Origin: Pseudactinotalea suaedae
GTDB taxonomy: Bacteria; Actinomycetota; Actinomycetes; Actinomycetales; Beutenbergiaceae
Reading direction: 5' to 3'
Length of the DNA stretch: 64,000 nucleotides
Assembly (NCBI RefSeq): GCF_009733815.1
Contig: NZ_WNXY01000011.1
Coordinates: 62,001-126,000, forward strand
How positions within the stretch are numbered: the first letter of the stretch is position 1; every line of letters starts with the position of its first letter. The position numbers were made by a program, and so were the translations under genes. The notes beneath the pieces were generated by a model that was not told where the DNA came from, searched no databases, and saw only the letters and a program-made list of their open reading frames with translations. Of the stretch, positions 25,329 through 34,142 are shown piece after piece.

Positions 25329-25874
25329 TCAGACGAGCCCTTCGGTCCAGACGCGCTCGAGGATCTCCTCGACGCTCTCCTCGACGGACTGCTCGGAGGT
25401 GTCGAGCCACAGCCCGATCCGGGGCGTCTGCTCCCGCAGGTAGGTGTCGAGGTCGGCGATCGAGTCACCGCCCGGCCGGTAGGCGACCTTGCCGCGCGCG
25501 GCCTGCCGGTCCGCGTCACGATCGCGCACCACCTCAGGGCGGGGTGCGAGGACGACGACGTGGAGCGGCCGGGTGCGGATCGCGGCCACCATCTCGCTCA
25601 GGTGAGGCCCGAGGACGATGTCCTGCAGGACCACGGTGAACCCGGCGTCGGCGTAGCCGTCGGCTGCGGCGGCGGCCAGGCGGTAGCGCAGCTCGAGCTG
25701 ACGGACCGCCTCGGGCGAGGGATCCGGGGCGCCCATCTCGGCGCGGCCGTTCACGACCATGCGCCGGAACAGGTCGCCCCGCACGTGCACGGAGCGGTCG
25801 AGCCGCTCCGCGATCGCCTGCGCGATCGTCGACTTGCCCACGGCCTGGATGCCCGTCACCAGGATGATGCCCAT
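25329..25874 (-). CDS. Small P-loop kinase / zeta-toxin-like ATPase
   Basis: The 181-residue protein begins MGIILVTGIQAVGKSTIAQ (Walker A GIQAVGKST). It continues HVRGDLFRRMVVNGRAEMG, FTVVLQDIVLGPHL (Walker B) and RPEVVRDRDADRQAARGKVAY, with paired arginines typical of a lid. It is the third small kinase of the window and is most like bacterial AAA/zeta-toxin-type proteins that stand alone. ATG 25874 aligns with family starts; a GTG two codons upstream is possible. It lies just downstream of the sugar ABC ATPase gene, separated by 32 bases, and could be part of that transcript. Confidence 0.78.
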   Translation of the reverse strand: MGIILVTGIQAVGKSTIAQAIAERLDRSVHVRGDLFRRMVVNGRAEMGAPDPSPEAVRQLELRYRLAAAAADGYADAGFTVVLQDIVLGPHLSEMVAAIRTRPLHVVVLAPRPEVVRDRDADRQAARGKVAYRPGGDSIADLDTYLREQTPRIGLWLDTSEQSVEESVEEILERVWTEGLV

Positions 25875-25906
25875 CGCCACCCCGTGCTCGAACCGGTCGG
25901 GCGAGG

Positions 25907-27025
25907 TCACGGCGCCACGTCGACCGCGACGGCGTCCTCGCGAGCACGCTCGGCGTCCAACCGCCGGCCGGACTCGGCGTCGAACAGCAGCGTGCGGCGC
26001 GGCGGCACCGTGACCCAGCCGCGGGACCCGGGCGCCGGCTCGTCGTCCTCGCCGAGCACCAGCTGCAGCCGGTCCGCGCCCGCCACGGCGGTCACGAGCA
26101 CCGAGGCGCCGAGGTTCTCCACCACGGTGACCTCGGCCTCGACACCACCCTCGACCGCCGTCGTGCTCCATCCCAGGTACTCGGGGCGCGCACCCCACAC
26201 GACCTCGGCGCCGTCCGTGACCGCGCCGACCGCGTCCAGCGGCATCGGGACCACCGCGGACCCCAGCCGCACCTGCCCACCCTCGACCCGCGCGGCCAGC
26301 AGGTTCATCGGTGTCGATCCGATGAAGCCGGCCACGAACGTCGTCGCCGGCTTGGCGAACACCTCGCGCGGCGTGCCGACCTGGATCAGCTTGCCCGCGC
26401 TCATGACGGCGATCCGGTCGGCGAGCGCGAGCGCCTCGGCCTGGTCGTGCGTGACGAACACCGTGGTCACCGCGAGCTCGCGCTGCAGCTCCTTGAGGAA
26501 CGTGCGCGCCTCGAGCCGCAGCCTCGCGTCGAGGTTGGACAGCGGCTCGTCGAGCAGCAGCACCTCCGGTCGGGTGGCCACCGCACGTGCCAGCGCCACG
26601 CGCTGCTGCTGCCCGCCGGAGAGCTGCCCCGGCCGGCGCTCCATCAGCCCGGTCAGGGACAGCCCGTCGCCGACCTCGCTCGCGACGCCGCGTCGCGCGG
26701 ACCTGGGTTGGCGCCGGATCTTCAACGGGTAGGCGATGTTGTCGGCCACGTCCATGTGCGGGAACAGCGCGTAGTCCTGGAACACCATCGCGACGCCGCG
26801 CTGGCCGGGCTCGAGCCGCGTCACGTCGCGGTCACCGATGAGCAGCTGCCCCTCGGTGATCGTCTCGAGGCCCGCGATGGAGCGCAGCAGCGTCGTCTTG
26901 CCGCACCCGGAGGGGCCGAGCAGGGCGAAGAACTCGCCGTCGGCGATGGCGATGTCGACGCCGTCGACGCCGCGGACCCCGCCGGGGTACTCCTTGACGA
27001 GAGCGTGCGTGGTGATCGCGGCCAT
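25907..27025 (-). CDS. CUT1 sugar ABC transporter ATP-binding protein (MsmK/UgpC-like)
   Basis: The 372-residue ATPase has Walker A LLGPSGCGKTTLLR, Q-loop VFQDYALFPHM, signature LSGGQQQRVALARA, Walker B VLLLDEPLSNLD, and a C-terminal TOBE/OB region of about 130 residues as in MalK, MsmK and UgpC. It is last gene of the importer operon 30312-25907, and its start overlaps the preceding permease stop by one base. It is the only CUT1-type ATPase in the window, while three other importers lack one. ATPases of this type are known to serve several importers in Gram-positive bacteria. Confidence 0.95.
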   Translation of the reverse strand: MAAITTHALVKEYPGGVRGVDGVDIAIADGEFFALLGPSGCGKTTLLRSIAGLETITEGQLLIGDRDVTRLEPGQRGVAMVFQDYALFPHMDVADNIAYPLKIRRQPRSARRGVASEVGDGLSLTGLMERRPGQLSGGQQQRVALARAVATRPEVLLLDEPLSNLDARLRLEARTFLKELQRELAVTTVFVTHDQAEALALADRIAVMSAGKLIQVGTPREVFAKPATTFVAGFIGSTPMNLLAARVEGGQVRLGSAVVPMPLDAVGAVTDGAEVVWGARPEYLGWSTTAVEGGVEAEVTVVENLGASVLVTAVAGADRLQLVLGEDDEPAPGSRGWVTVPPRRTLLFDAESGRRLDAERAREDAVAVDVAP

Positions 27026-27909
27026 CAGCTCTTGATCCCTCCGTGGAACCGGAATCCGTACCGGCGGTTGACGAGGAAGTACATGACGATGATCGGGATG
27101 GAGAAGATCAGCGCGAACGCCGACAGCAGCCGCAGGTCCGCCTGCCCCGACTCGGTGTAGAAGGTGTACATCAGCACCGCGGCGGGCTGCTGCTGGGTGC
27201 GCCGGATCAGCAGGTACGGCACGAGGAAGTTGCCCCACACCTGCACCAGCGTCCACACCGCCACGAACGCGAGGCCGGGGCGGGCGATCGGCACCACGAC
27301 GTCGCGCAGGATCTGCCACGGCCGCGCCCCGTAGAGCCTTGCGGACTCCTCGTACGACCTCGGGATCGAGTCCATGAAGTCCTTGAGGATGAAGATCACC
27401 GTGGGCAGGGTGCCGCCGGAGACCACCAGCACCACCGCGAGGTGCGTGTCGATCAGGCCGAGCATGTTGACGAGCTGGAACGTGGGCACCATCGCGGCTG
27501 TGCCGGTCACGATCGAGGACAGCAGCAGCAGCGCGTAGAGCAGCCCGTCGCGGCCGGGGATGCGCACGCGCGAGAGCGCGTAGGAGGCGAACGCGCCGAG
27601 CACCAGCACGACGACGCAGGTCCCGAACCCGATGATCGCCGAGTTCACGAAGGACCCGATGGCGTAGCGGTTCTCCCCGATGGCCGCGAAGTTGGACAGC
27701 GTCCAGTCCGGCCACGCGACGGCGAGGGTGGGCGCCGAGTCGAACGGTGCGGTGGCGAGCCAGGCCAGCGGCACCCCGAAGAACACGACCAGCAGCGCCA
27801 GCCCGATCACGGTCAGCAGCCGCGAGACGAAGTGCCGTGCTCGCGGTGCCCGCGCCACGCGCGCTGCAAGCGGCGGGGGTGCAGCCGCGGTGGTCCGGGT
27901 CTCGGTCAT
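27025..27909 (-). CDS. ABC sugar transporter permease (MalG-type)
   Basis: The 294-residue permease has six helices, the EAA loop YEESARLYGARPWQILRDVVVP, and the C-terminal FRFHGGIKS signature of CUT1 MalG-like subunits. Its ATG overlaps the stop of the upstream permease by four bases. It belongs to the complete importer operon that starts at 30312. Confidence 0.94.
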   Translation of the reverse strand: MTETRTTAAAPPPLAARVARAPRARHFVSRLLTVIGLALLVVFFGVPLAWLATAPFDSAPTLAVAWPDWTLSNFAAIGENRYAIGSFVNSAIIGFGTCVVVLVLGAFASYALSRVRIPGRDGLLYALLLLSSIVTGTAAMVPTFQLVNMLGLIDTHLAVVLVVSGGTLPTVIFILKDFMDSIPRSYEESARLYGARPWQILRDVVVPIARPGLAFVAVWTLVQVWGNFLVPYLLIRRTQQQPAAVLMYTFYTESGQADLRLLSAFALIFSIPIIVMYFLVNRRYGFRFHGGIKS

Positions 27910-28898
27910 GATGTCGCCGCCCCGCCGGCGGTCTCGGCCGCTGTCGCTTCCGCCGGTCGCGCGGCCCGGGCACGCCCCACGCGCAGGTAGCCGAGCGCGA
28001 TCACGAGGTTGATCAGCAGCATGATCAGCGAAATCGCCGCGCCGACGCCGAGCTGGCCGCCCGGGATCGCGGTGTTGTAGATGTACACCGCGAGGATCTC
28101 CGAGGCACCGTTCGGCCCGCCGGCCGTCACGAGGTAGGGCGTGAAGGTGTTGAAGGTCCACAGCGTGATCAGCAGCGTGTTGGTGAGGATGTGCCCGCGG
28201 ATGTTCGGGATGACGACATCCCGCAGCTGCTGCCAGCCGCTCGCCCCGGCCATGCGGGCGCTCTCCAGCTGTGACGGCGGCACGGACGCCAGGGCCGAGG
28301 AGAACAGGAGCATGGAGAAGGCTGTGCCGACCCAGATGTTGAAGATGATGATCATCGCCATCGGGTGCTCGATCAGCCACGCCGTGCCCTGCGTGCCGAG
28401 GATCTCGTTGAGGGTCCCGCCACGCCGGTCCAGCAGCGCGATCCACAGGAACGAGGCCACCGACGCCGGGATCACCCACGCGGCGAGCACGAGGGTCTCG
28501 ACGACGGACTTCAGCCACCCGGTCAGCCGGCGCAGCGCCCAGGCGATCGCGAACCCCAGCAACGACTGGCCGACGATGCCCGAGGCCAGGACGAACACCA
28601 GCGTCAGCCGCAGCGAGCGCCAGAACGCCGGGTCGCCGAGGATCTGCTCGTAGTTGTCCAGCCCGACGAAGCTGGGGTCCACCGCCTGCAGGCCGGTGAG
28701 CCGGTAGTCGGTCATCCCGAGGTAGATCGTCCACAGCGCGGGGAACACCAGGAACAGACCGATGAGCGCGAGCGCGGGTGCGACGAACGCGCCCGCGCCG
28801 AACCGGCCGAGGCCGGCCACGTCGTCGCTCGCACCACGTCGGGGACGCCGACGGCGGGGCGCGCCACCCCCCGCCGCGGACGCCGAGGCGGCGGTCAA
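27906..28898 (-). CDS. ABC sugar transporter permease (MalF-type)
   Basis: The 330-residue permease has a long basic, cytoplasmic N-terminal tail and an EAA loop (LESARMAGASGWQQLRDVVIP). The apparent start is TTG 28898, immediately after the binding-protein stop (TGA-G-TTG). No ATG or GTG lies nearby in frame except a GTG within the tail at the VAGLGRFG segment, so either TTG or that GTG is used. Coupled re-initiation at TTG is plausible because the spacing to the upstream stop is one base. Confidence 0.92.
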   Translation of the reverse strand: MTAASASAAGGGAPRRRRPRRGASDDVAGLGRFGAGAFVAPALALIGLFLVFPALWTIYLGMTDYRLTGLQAVDPSFVGLDNYEQILGDPAFWRSLRLTLVFVLASGIVGQSLLGFAIAWALRRLTGWLKSVVETLVLAAWVIPASVASFLWIALLDRRGGTLNEILGTQGTAWLIEHPMAMIIIFNIWVGTAFSMLLFSSALASVPPSQLESARMAGASGWQQLRDVVIPNIRGHILTNTLLITLWTFNTFTPYLVTAGGPNGASEILAVYIYNTAIPGGQLGVGAAISLIMLLINLVIALGYLRVGRARAARPAEATAAETAGGAATS

Positions 28899-28899
28899 C

Positions 28900-30312
28900 T
28901 CAGCCGTCCCCCGACGCCACGTTCTCTTCGCCGACGATGCCGATCAGCGCCTGCTCGTAGGCCTCGGCGGCCTCGTCCGGTGAGGTGCCGTCGACGACGG
29001 CGGCCGTCGCCTCCTGCAGCGCCACCGAGACCTGTGGGTACGCCGCGAGGCCGGGCCGGTAGCTGTTGATCGGCAGCACGTTCTCGCTGACGAAGCTGAG
29101 CATCGGGTCGCCCGCGAGCACCTCGGCGTTGACGTCGTCGCGCGGGGTGATCGAGACGGTGCCCGCCACGCGCTCGGAGTACGCCTCGGCCGAGTTCATG
29201 AACGCGAGCAGCTCCCACGCCAGCTCGGGGTTCTCCGAGTTCGGGTTGAGGACGCGGCCCGTGCCGCCACCCATCGAGACGAAGTCGCGCCCCTCGACGC
29301 CGCTGCCGGGCTCCTGCGCCGGGATCAGGGTGTAGCCGACGATCTCGTCGCGGTTCGCCATCGGCGCGGTCCCGATGCTCTCGTCGGGGTTGATCACCGA
29401 GCGCCAGAAGTAGTCGCCCTCGAGCAGGATCCCGATCTCACCTGCGGCGAACTGCGCGAAGGAGTTGTCCCGCCCCGCGGCCTCCTGCTGCAGGATCGGG
29501 TCGCCGAGGCCCTCCTCGGCGTAGATCGTGGCGTACAGCTCGAGCGCGTCACGCAGCCCCTGCGTGGCGCCGTTCCACATGCCGTCGGAGTAGACCTCCG
29601 AACCGGTCCCGGCCAGCAGCGGCAGCACGCCTTGCATCGTGGTGGCCTCGCCCATCGCGGTGCCCGCGTTGAGCTGGATCGGGATCACGCCGTCGATGCC
29701 CGCGAGCGAGCGGCCGGCCTCGAGGACCTCCTCCCAGCTCGTGGGCTGCCAGTCCTCGGGGAGCCCGGCCTGCGCGAACAGCTCCTTGTTGTAGTAGAGG
29801 ACACGGCCGTCGGCGCCCTGCGGGACCCCGTACCGCTGGTCCTCGAACGACATCGCCGACTGGACGGCGTCCGACATCTGGTCCCAGCCCTCCCAGCTGT
29901 CGACGGCGTCGCCACCGACCTCGCTGAGCGGCATGATGTAGCCCGCCTCGGCGAACTCGCCGACCCAGATTCCGTCGATGCCGATGATGTCGGCACCTTC
30001 GCCGGACTGCAGGTCGAGCGCGATCTTGGTCTTGTAGTCCTCGTCGTCGACGCCCTCCTCGAGGAACTCGACGGTGACGTCACGCCCCGCCTCGCTCTGG
30101 GCGGCCTGGAACTCGGGGATCACCCAGTCGCGGATCCAGTCGGCCTCCGCGGCGTTCTTGCCGCCCGAGATCGCGTTGGCGGTGATCGTCAGGGTGACGG
30201 CTCCGCCGTCATCTCCCCCGCCGCCATCGCCCCCGGAGCTGCACGCGGCGACGAGACCGAGTGCGGTGAGCGAGGCGAGCGCGGCCGTGAGGCGTCGCGT
30301 GCGGTGGACCAT
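28900..30312 (-). CDS. ABC transporter extracellular solute-binding lipoprotein (CUT1 type)
   Basis: The 470-residue lipoprotein starts MVHRTRRLTAALASLTA and has lipobox LVAACSS (Cys near 25). A Gly/Asp-rich linker comes next, then a family 1 solute-binding domain with VLYYNKELFAQAGLPEDW and IGILLEGDYFW. ATG 30312 has AGGAGGA six bases upstream. It is the first gene of the only complete CUT1 operon here (binding protein, two permeases, ATPase). The substrate is unknown. Confidence 0.94.
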   Translation of the reverse strand: MVHRTRRLTAALASLTALGLVAACSSGGDGGGGDDGGAVTLTITANAISGGKNAAEADWIRDWVIPEFQAAQSEAGRDVTVEFLEEGVDDEDYKTKIALDLQSGEGADIIGIDGIWVGEFAEAGYIMPLSEVGGDAVDSWEGWDQMSDAVQSAMSFEDQRYGVPQGADGRVLYYNKELFAQAGLPEDWQPTSWEEVLEAGRSLAGIDGVIPIQLNAGTAMGEATTMQGVLPLLAGTGSEVYSDGMWNGATQGLRDALELYATIYAEEGLGDPILQQEAAGRDNSFAQFAAGEIGILLEGDYFWRSVINPDESIGTAPMANRDEIVGYTLIPAQEPGSGVEGRDFVSMGGGTGRVLNPNSENPELAWELLAFMNSAEAYSERVAGTVSITPRDDVNAEVLAGDPMLSFVSENVLPINSYRPGLAAYPQVSVALQEATAAVVDGTSPDEAAEAYEQALIGIVGEENVASGDG

Positions 30313-30390
30313 GGTTCCTCCTCGAACGTGGATCGTCGACGCCCCGGTCCGGGAGCCGGCTGGGCCGGGCGCCACCGCTCCGAGGCGTCA

Positions 30391-30402
30391 TTGTCACGAC
30401 AA
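30391..30402. promoter_or_regulatory. Short inverted repeat TTGTC-AC-GACAA upstream of importer operon
   Basis: Five-base perfect arms with two central bases lie 79 bases before the binding-protein start, in a region with -35/-10-like elements on the minus strand. It is a candidate operator for the importer operon, whose regulator is not in the neighbourhood. Confidence 0.3.
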
Positions 30403-30462
30403 AGTCACCCTAATGCAGCCCCACGACAGCCGAGGGGCGCTGCGGTGGACGTCGGGACCAGG

Positions 30463-30711
30463 TCAGCCGGCGTCGGTCGGCGAGGGGGCGTCGTCGGCGA
30501 CGACCCGGACCGACTCCTCCAGATAGGCCACGACCTGACCGGGCCGGATCTGGGCGCCGCGACGGGTCTCGACCTCGCCGTCGACGGTCACCTCGCCGTC
30601 CTGGATGACCATCCGCGCCATCACGCCGTCGTGCACGAGGCCGCTGAGCTTGAGCAGCTGGCCGAGGCGGATGGCCTCGTCGCGGATGACGACGTCGGTG
30701 GGCACGGGCAC
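30463..30711 (-). CDS. RNA-binding S4 domain protein
   Basis: This small 82-residue protein consists almost entirely of one S4 RNA-binding fold: IRLGQLLKLSGLVHDGVMARMVIQDGEVTVDGEVETRRGAQIRPGQVV. Relatives (YaaA/YbcJ type) are thought to bind structured RNA; the target is unknown. GTG 30711 lies six bases after TAGGGT (minus strand, plus-strand positions 30718-30723), so translation is probably leaderless. It stands alone between the importer operon and pdxY. Confidence 0.85.
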   Translation of the reverse strand: MPVPTDVVIRDEAIRLGQLLKLSGLVHDGVMARMVIQDGEVTVDGEVETRRGAQIRPGQVVAYLEESVRVVADDAPSPTDAG

Positions 30712-30748
30712 GAACCCACCCTACGTCGGCGCCTGGTCGGCGGGGACG

Positions 30749-31600
30749 TCAGCGAACCTGCTGCACCTCGAACTGCATCCGCGGGTGTGCGTAGGCCTCC
30801 TGGGACTCGACGAGCTGCAGCTCGCGCTCGCCGGAGGTCAGGGTGTTCGTGAGCAGGTCGAACACGCTCGAGGTGGTCGCGGCCAACGCCTGCGCCGCGG
30901 AACCGGTGCTGCGGTAGTGGGCCGTGAACAGGGCGCTCGTGACGTCACCCGACCCGTTCGCCTTGAACGGCAGGAAGGGCGTCTGCACGAGCCATGCCCC
31001 CGCCTCGTCCACCGCGAGCATCTCGATGGTGCCCTCCGGCCGGTCCGGCCGCTCCACGCTGGTCACCAGCACGGTGCGAGGCCCCATCTCGCGTGCCAGG
31101 TCCACCGAGGCGAGCGTGGACTCGAGGCTGTCGGGGTCGGTGCGGGTGAGGAACCCCAGCTCGAACTGGTTGGGCGTGATGATGTCCGCGTGCGGGATCA
31201 CCCGCTCGCGGATCAGCGGCGGGATGCTGTCGGCCACGAAGCAGCCGGACTTGGCGTTGCCCATGACCGGGTCGCACGTGTAGGTCGCGTCGGGGTTGGC
31301 CGCCTTGACGCGCTGGACGGCGTCGACGACGACGTCGACGATGCCCTCGCCACCGAGATATCCCGACAGCACCGCGTCGACCTGACCGAGGGCGCCGCGC
31401 TCCTCGATGCCGGTCACGATGTCGCGGACGTCGTCGGGCGGCAGCAGCGGTCCACGCCAGGACCCGTACCCGGTGTGGTTGGAGAACACCACCGTGAACA
31501 CCGGCCACACCTCGTGGCCCAGCCGCTGCAGCGGGAACATCGCCGCCGAGTTGCCGACGTGCCCGTAGGCGACCGAGGACTGGATCGAGAGGAACTTCAT
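30749..31600 (-). CDS. pdxY: Pyridoxal kinase PdxY
   Basis: The 283-residue ribokinase-fold enzyme phosphorylates pyridoxal with ATP in the B6 salvage pathway. It starts MKFLSIQSSVAYGHVGNSAA, the canonical PdxY/PdxK opening that contacts substrate, and contains YTCDPVMGNAKSGCFV and ITPNQFELGFLT. The active-site segment is FKANGSGDVTSALF, where the Gly-Ser-Gly-Asp anion hole carries the catalytic Asp. Length is normal for PdxY. An AGGAGG stretch directly precedes the ATG. Confidence 0.93.
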   Translation of the reverse strand: MKFLSIQSSVAYGHVGNSAAMFPLQRLGHEVWPVFTVVFSNHTGYGSWRGPLLPPDDVRDIVTGIEERGALGQVDAVLSGYLGGEGIVDVVVDAVQRVKAANPDATYTCDPVMGNAKSGCFVADSIPPLIRERVIPHADIITPNQFELGFLTRTDPDSLESTLASVDLAREMGPRTVLVTSVERPDRPEGTIEMLAVDEAGAWLVQTPFLPFKANGSGDVTSALFTAHYRSTGSAAQALAATTSSVFDLLTNTLTSGERELQLVESQEAYAHPRMQFEVQQVR

Positions 31601-31699
31601 CCTCCTATCGTGCCCCCTCCGCGGCGCCTGCCCCGCCCCCGGCTCAGCGACGCGCCAACGTCGCTCTCTTTGCCTCTTGCGGTCGCGGTATCTAGCGCT

Positions 31700-31715
31700 A
31701 CTATGTACCGGTAGT
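31700..31715. promoter_or_regulatory. Candidate PadR operator ACTA-N8-TAGT
   Basis: Four-base inverted arms eight bases apart lie 27 bases before the PadR start, in a region with a TATGTA -10-like box. The arm spacing is like that of known PadR sites (ATGT-N8-ACAT), which supports autoregulation. Confidence 0.35.
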
Positions 31716-31742
31716 CAATGACGTTGAGTAGTAGGGAGCTTC

Positions 31743-32174
31743 ATGAGCAAGCAGATGACCGAGATGCTCAAGGGCACCCTCGAGGGGATCGTGCTGGCAC
31801 TGCTGTCCGGCCGTGCCGCCTACGGGTACGAGATCACCGCCTGGCTGCGCGAGCAGGGCTTCGCCGACATCGCCGAGGGCACCGTGTACGCCCTGCTCGT
31901 CCGGATCGAGCAGCGCGGGCTCGTCGACGTCGAGAAGGTCCCCTCCGAGAAGGGCCCGCCTCGGAAGGTCTACTCCCTCAACGCCCAGGGGCGGAGCTAC
32001 CTCGACGAGTTCTGGAGCACCTGGCGCTTCCTCGCAGCTCGGCTCGAGCAGCTCCGCACCTCGCACCCGGACGACGCCGGCGGCGGAGGCGACGCCGTCG
32101 ACCCAGACAACCGCATCGACCCAGACAACTCAGACAACTCAGACAACTCAGACAACTCAGACAAGGAGAGCTGA
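31743..32174 (+). CDS. PadR family transcriptional regulator
   Basis: The 143-residue regulator has the PadR winged helix: MLKGTLEGIVLALLSGRAAYG, GFADIAEGTVYALLVRIEQR and a wing PPRKVYSLNAQGRSYL (about residues 8-90). The C-terminus is unusual: an Asp/Asn/Ser tail encoded by a 9-bp tandem repeat (DNSDNSDNSDNSDK). It is first gene of an operon with a DUF1048 protein and an ABC exporter, the classic layout in which PadR represses a drug exporter until a toxic ligand binds. GGGAG lies upstream of the ATG. Confidence 0.9.
   Translation: MSKQMTEMLKGTLEGIVLALLSGRAAYGYEITAWLREQGFADIAEGTVYALLVRIEQRGLVDVEKVPSEKGPPRKVYSLNAQGRSYLDEFWSTWRFLAARLEQLRTSHPDDAGGGGDAVDPDNRIDPDNSDNSDNSDNSDKES
32122..32166 (+). 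repeat. 9-bp tandem repeat CAGACAACT x4 plus partial copy, inside padR 3' end
   Basis: Four perfect copies and a fifth diverging after CAGACAA run to 32166, encoding Ser-Asp-Asn units. The last unit merges into the AAGGAG ribosome site of the next gene. Copy-number change would alter the tail length by three residues without a frameshift. Confidence 0.9.
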
Positions 32175-32175
32175 C

Positions 32176-32547
32176 ATGGCCAAGTGGTACGAGATCGTGA
32201 CCGGTCCGTTGGAGCAGAAGAAGCAGTACCGGCAGGCGAAGGCGCGGATCGAAGCGCTCGCCGAGCCGTACGCCGAGGTGGCGACCGCCATCCACCGCTA
32301 CCTGTTGATCCAGGGCGGTGTCACCGACGGCGACACCACCGTGCAGATGTTCGTCGACCTGGCGGACCTCTGGGAGCGCGCAGCGGTGGACGGCACCCCG
32401 GTGCGGGACATCGTCGGGGAGGACCCGGTCGACTTCGCGGAGACGTTCGCCCTCGCGTACACCGGCAAGCGGTGGATCGACAAGGAGCGCAAGCGCCTGA
32501 TCGACGCCGTGGATCGCGCCGACGGCGACACCAGCGGGAGGTCCTGA
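32176..32547 (+). CDS. DUF1048 domain protein
   Basis: The 123-residue helical protein starts MAKWYEIVTGPLEQKKQYRQ and ends with AETFALAYTGKRWIDKERKRLIDAV, as in DUF1048 proteins that accompany PadR and ABC exporter genes. The function is unknown. ATG 32176 has AAGGAG seven bases upstream, supplied by the end of the padR repeat. Its TGA overlaps the ATG of the ABC ATPase by one base. Confidence 0.85.
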   Translation: MAKWYEIVTGPLEQKKQYRQAKARIEALAEPYAEVATAIHRYLLIQGGVTDGDTTVQMFVDLADLWERAAVDGTPVRDIVGEDPVDFAETFALAYTGKRWIDKERKRLIDAVDRADGDTSGRS

Positions 32548-33344
32548 TGTCCACGGCAACCATGTCCGCCCCGGCGATCAGCGTGCGGGAGCTGTCGAAG
32601 TCCTACGGCGACCTGCAGGTGCTGCGCGGCGTCGACCTCGACGTCACGCCCGGCGCCATCGTCGCGCTCCTCGGCTCGAACGGCGCAGGCAAGACCACCC
32701 TGGTGCGGATCCTGTCCACGGTGCTCGCCGCCGATGGCGGCGCTGCCAGCGTCGGCGGCTTCGACGTCACCTCCCAGGCCGCCCAGGTGCGGGAGGCGAT
32801 CAGCCTCACCGGCCAGTTCGCCGCCGTCGACGAGATCCTCACCGGGCGAGAGAACCTGATCCTCATCGCGCGGCTGCGGCACCTGCCCGACCCACGCGCG
32901 ATCGCCGACGCGCTCCTCGAGAAGTTCTCGCTCACCGACGCCGGCGGCCGGCCGGTGGCGACCTACTCCGGTGGCATGCGTCGTCGTCTCGACATCGCGA
33001 TGAGCCTCGTCGGCAACCCGCCGATCATCTTCCTCGACGAGCCCACCACCGGCCTCGACCCGCAGGCCCGCATCGAGGTGTGGCAGGCCGTCAAGGAGCT
33101 CGCCGCCGGCGGCACCACCGTGCTGCTCACCACGCAGTACCTCGACGAGGCGGAGCAGCTGGCCGACCGGATCGCGATCCTGCACGAGGGCCGGATCATC
33201 GTCGACGGCACCCTGGCCGAGCTCAAGCGGCTGCTGCCGCCCGCCGAGGTCGTCTACGTCGAGAAGCAGCCGACGCTCGAGGACGTGTTCCTCGCCGTCG
33301 TCGGCCACACCAGCGCCACCACGAAGGATGGAGACCCGTCATGA
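32547..33344 (+). CDS. ABC exporter ATP-binding protein (DrrA-like)
   Basis: The 265-residue ATPase has Walker A LLGSNGAGKTTLVR, Q-loop LTGQFAAVDEILTGREN, signature YSGGMRRRLDIAMSL, Walker B IIFLDEPTTGLD and H-loop-like LLTTQYLDEAEQLA. The Gln in place of His in LLTTQ is common in DrrA-type exporters of antibiotics such as daunorubicin. The C-terminal QPTLEDVFLAV motif also fits DrrA. It overlaps its permease gene by four bases. Confidence 0.93.
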   Translation: MSTATMSAPAISVRELSKSYGDLQVLRGVDLDVTPGAIVALLGSNGAGKTTLVRILSTVLAADGGAASVGGFDVTSQAAQVREAISLTGQFAAVDEILTGRENLILIARLRHLPDPRAIADALLEKFSLTDAGGRPVATYSGGMRRRLDIAMSLVGNPPIIFLDEPTTGLDPQARIEVWQAVKELAAGGTTVLLTTQYLDEAEQLADRIAILHEGRIIVDGTLAELKRLLPPAEVVYVEKQPTLEDVFLAVVGHTSATTKDGDPS

Positions 33345-34102
33345 CCCGGCACTTCGTCAGCGACCTCGGGGCCCTGCTGGGCCGGTCGCTGCGACACATC
33401 GCACGCAGCCCGGACACGATCATCACGACGGCGGTCATGCCGATCGCGATGATGCTCCTGTTCGTCTACGTCCTCGGTGGCGCGATCGATACCGGGTCCG
33501 CCTCCTACGTGGACTACCTGCTGCCCGGCATCCTGCTGATCACGATCGCCTCCGGCATCTCCTACACGGCGTTCCGGCTCTTCCTCGATCTCAAGGGCGG
33601 GATCGTCGAGCGCTTCCAGTCGATGCCGATCGCGCGGTCAGCGGTGCTGTGGGCGCATGTCCTCACCTCGCTGGTCGCGAACCTGATCTCGCTCGCCGTC
33701 GTGATCGGGGTCGCCCTGATCATGGGCTTCCGGCCCGTGGCGGGGGTGGGGGACTGGATCGCCGTGGTCGGGATCCTGCTGCTGCTGACGCTCGCGCTGA
33801 CCTGGGTCGCCGTCATCCCCGGCCTGACGGCGAAGTCCGCGGACGGCGCCGTCGCGTTCTCCTACCCGCTGATCTTCCTGCCGTTCATCAGCTCCGCGTT
33901 CGTCCCGACCGCCACCATGCCGGGACCGGTGCGGTGGTTCGCCGAGCACCAGCCGGTCACGGCGGTCGTCGACACCGTGCGCAGCCTGTTCGCGCAGCAG
34001 CCTGTGGGCAACGACATCTGGGTGGCGCTCGCCTGGTGCGTCGGCGTGCTCGCCGTCGGCTACCTCGGCGCGTCGCTCACCTACCGCCGCAGGGTCGCCT
34101 GA
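33341..34102 (+). CDS. ABC-2 type exporter permease (DrrB-like)
   Basis: The 253-residue permease has six helices and the ABC-2 signature regions DTIITTAVMPIAMMLLFVYV, LLPGILLITIASGISYTAFR and AFSYPLIFLPFISSAFVP. It pairs with the DrrA-like ATPase to export hydrophobic drugs. The operon is followed by a small hairpin at 34116 and a much stronger one at 34143. Confidence 0.92.
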   Translation: MTRHFVSDLGALLGRSLRHIARSPDTIITTAVMPIAMMLLFVYVLGGAIDTGSASYVDYLLPGILLITIASGISYTAFRLFLDLKGGIVERFQSMPIARSAVLWAHVLTSLVANLISLAVVIGVALIMGFRPVAGVGDWIAVVGILLLLTLALTWVAVIPGLTAKSADGAVAFSYPLIFLPFISSAFVPTATMPGPVRWFAEHQPVTAVVDTVRSLFAQQPVGNDIWVALAWCVGVLAVGYLGASLTYRRRVA

Positions 34103-34115
34103 CCGACCCCCTCAG

Positions 34116-34134
34116 GGTGCCGACTCCCGGCACC
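34116..34134 (+). terminator. Short hairpin after exporter operon
   Basis: GGTGCCG and CGGCACC form a perfect 7-bp stem with a 5-base loop, 14 bases after the permease stop. There is no U-tract. Confidence 0.4.
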
Positions 34135-34142
34135 TCACCCCT

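Noticed and set aside
32122-32166. Repeat array considered as a CRISPR.
   Set aside because: Units are 9 bp, contiguous without spacers and in frame with the PadR gene.
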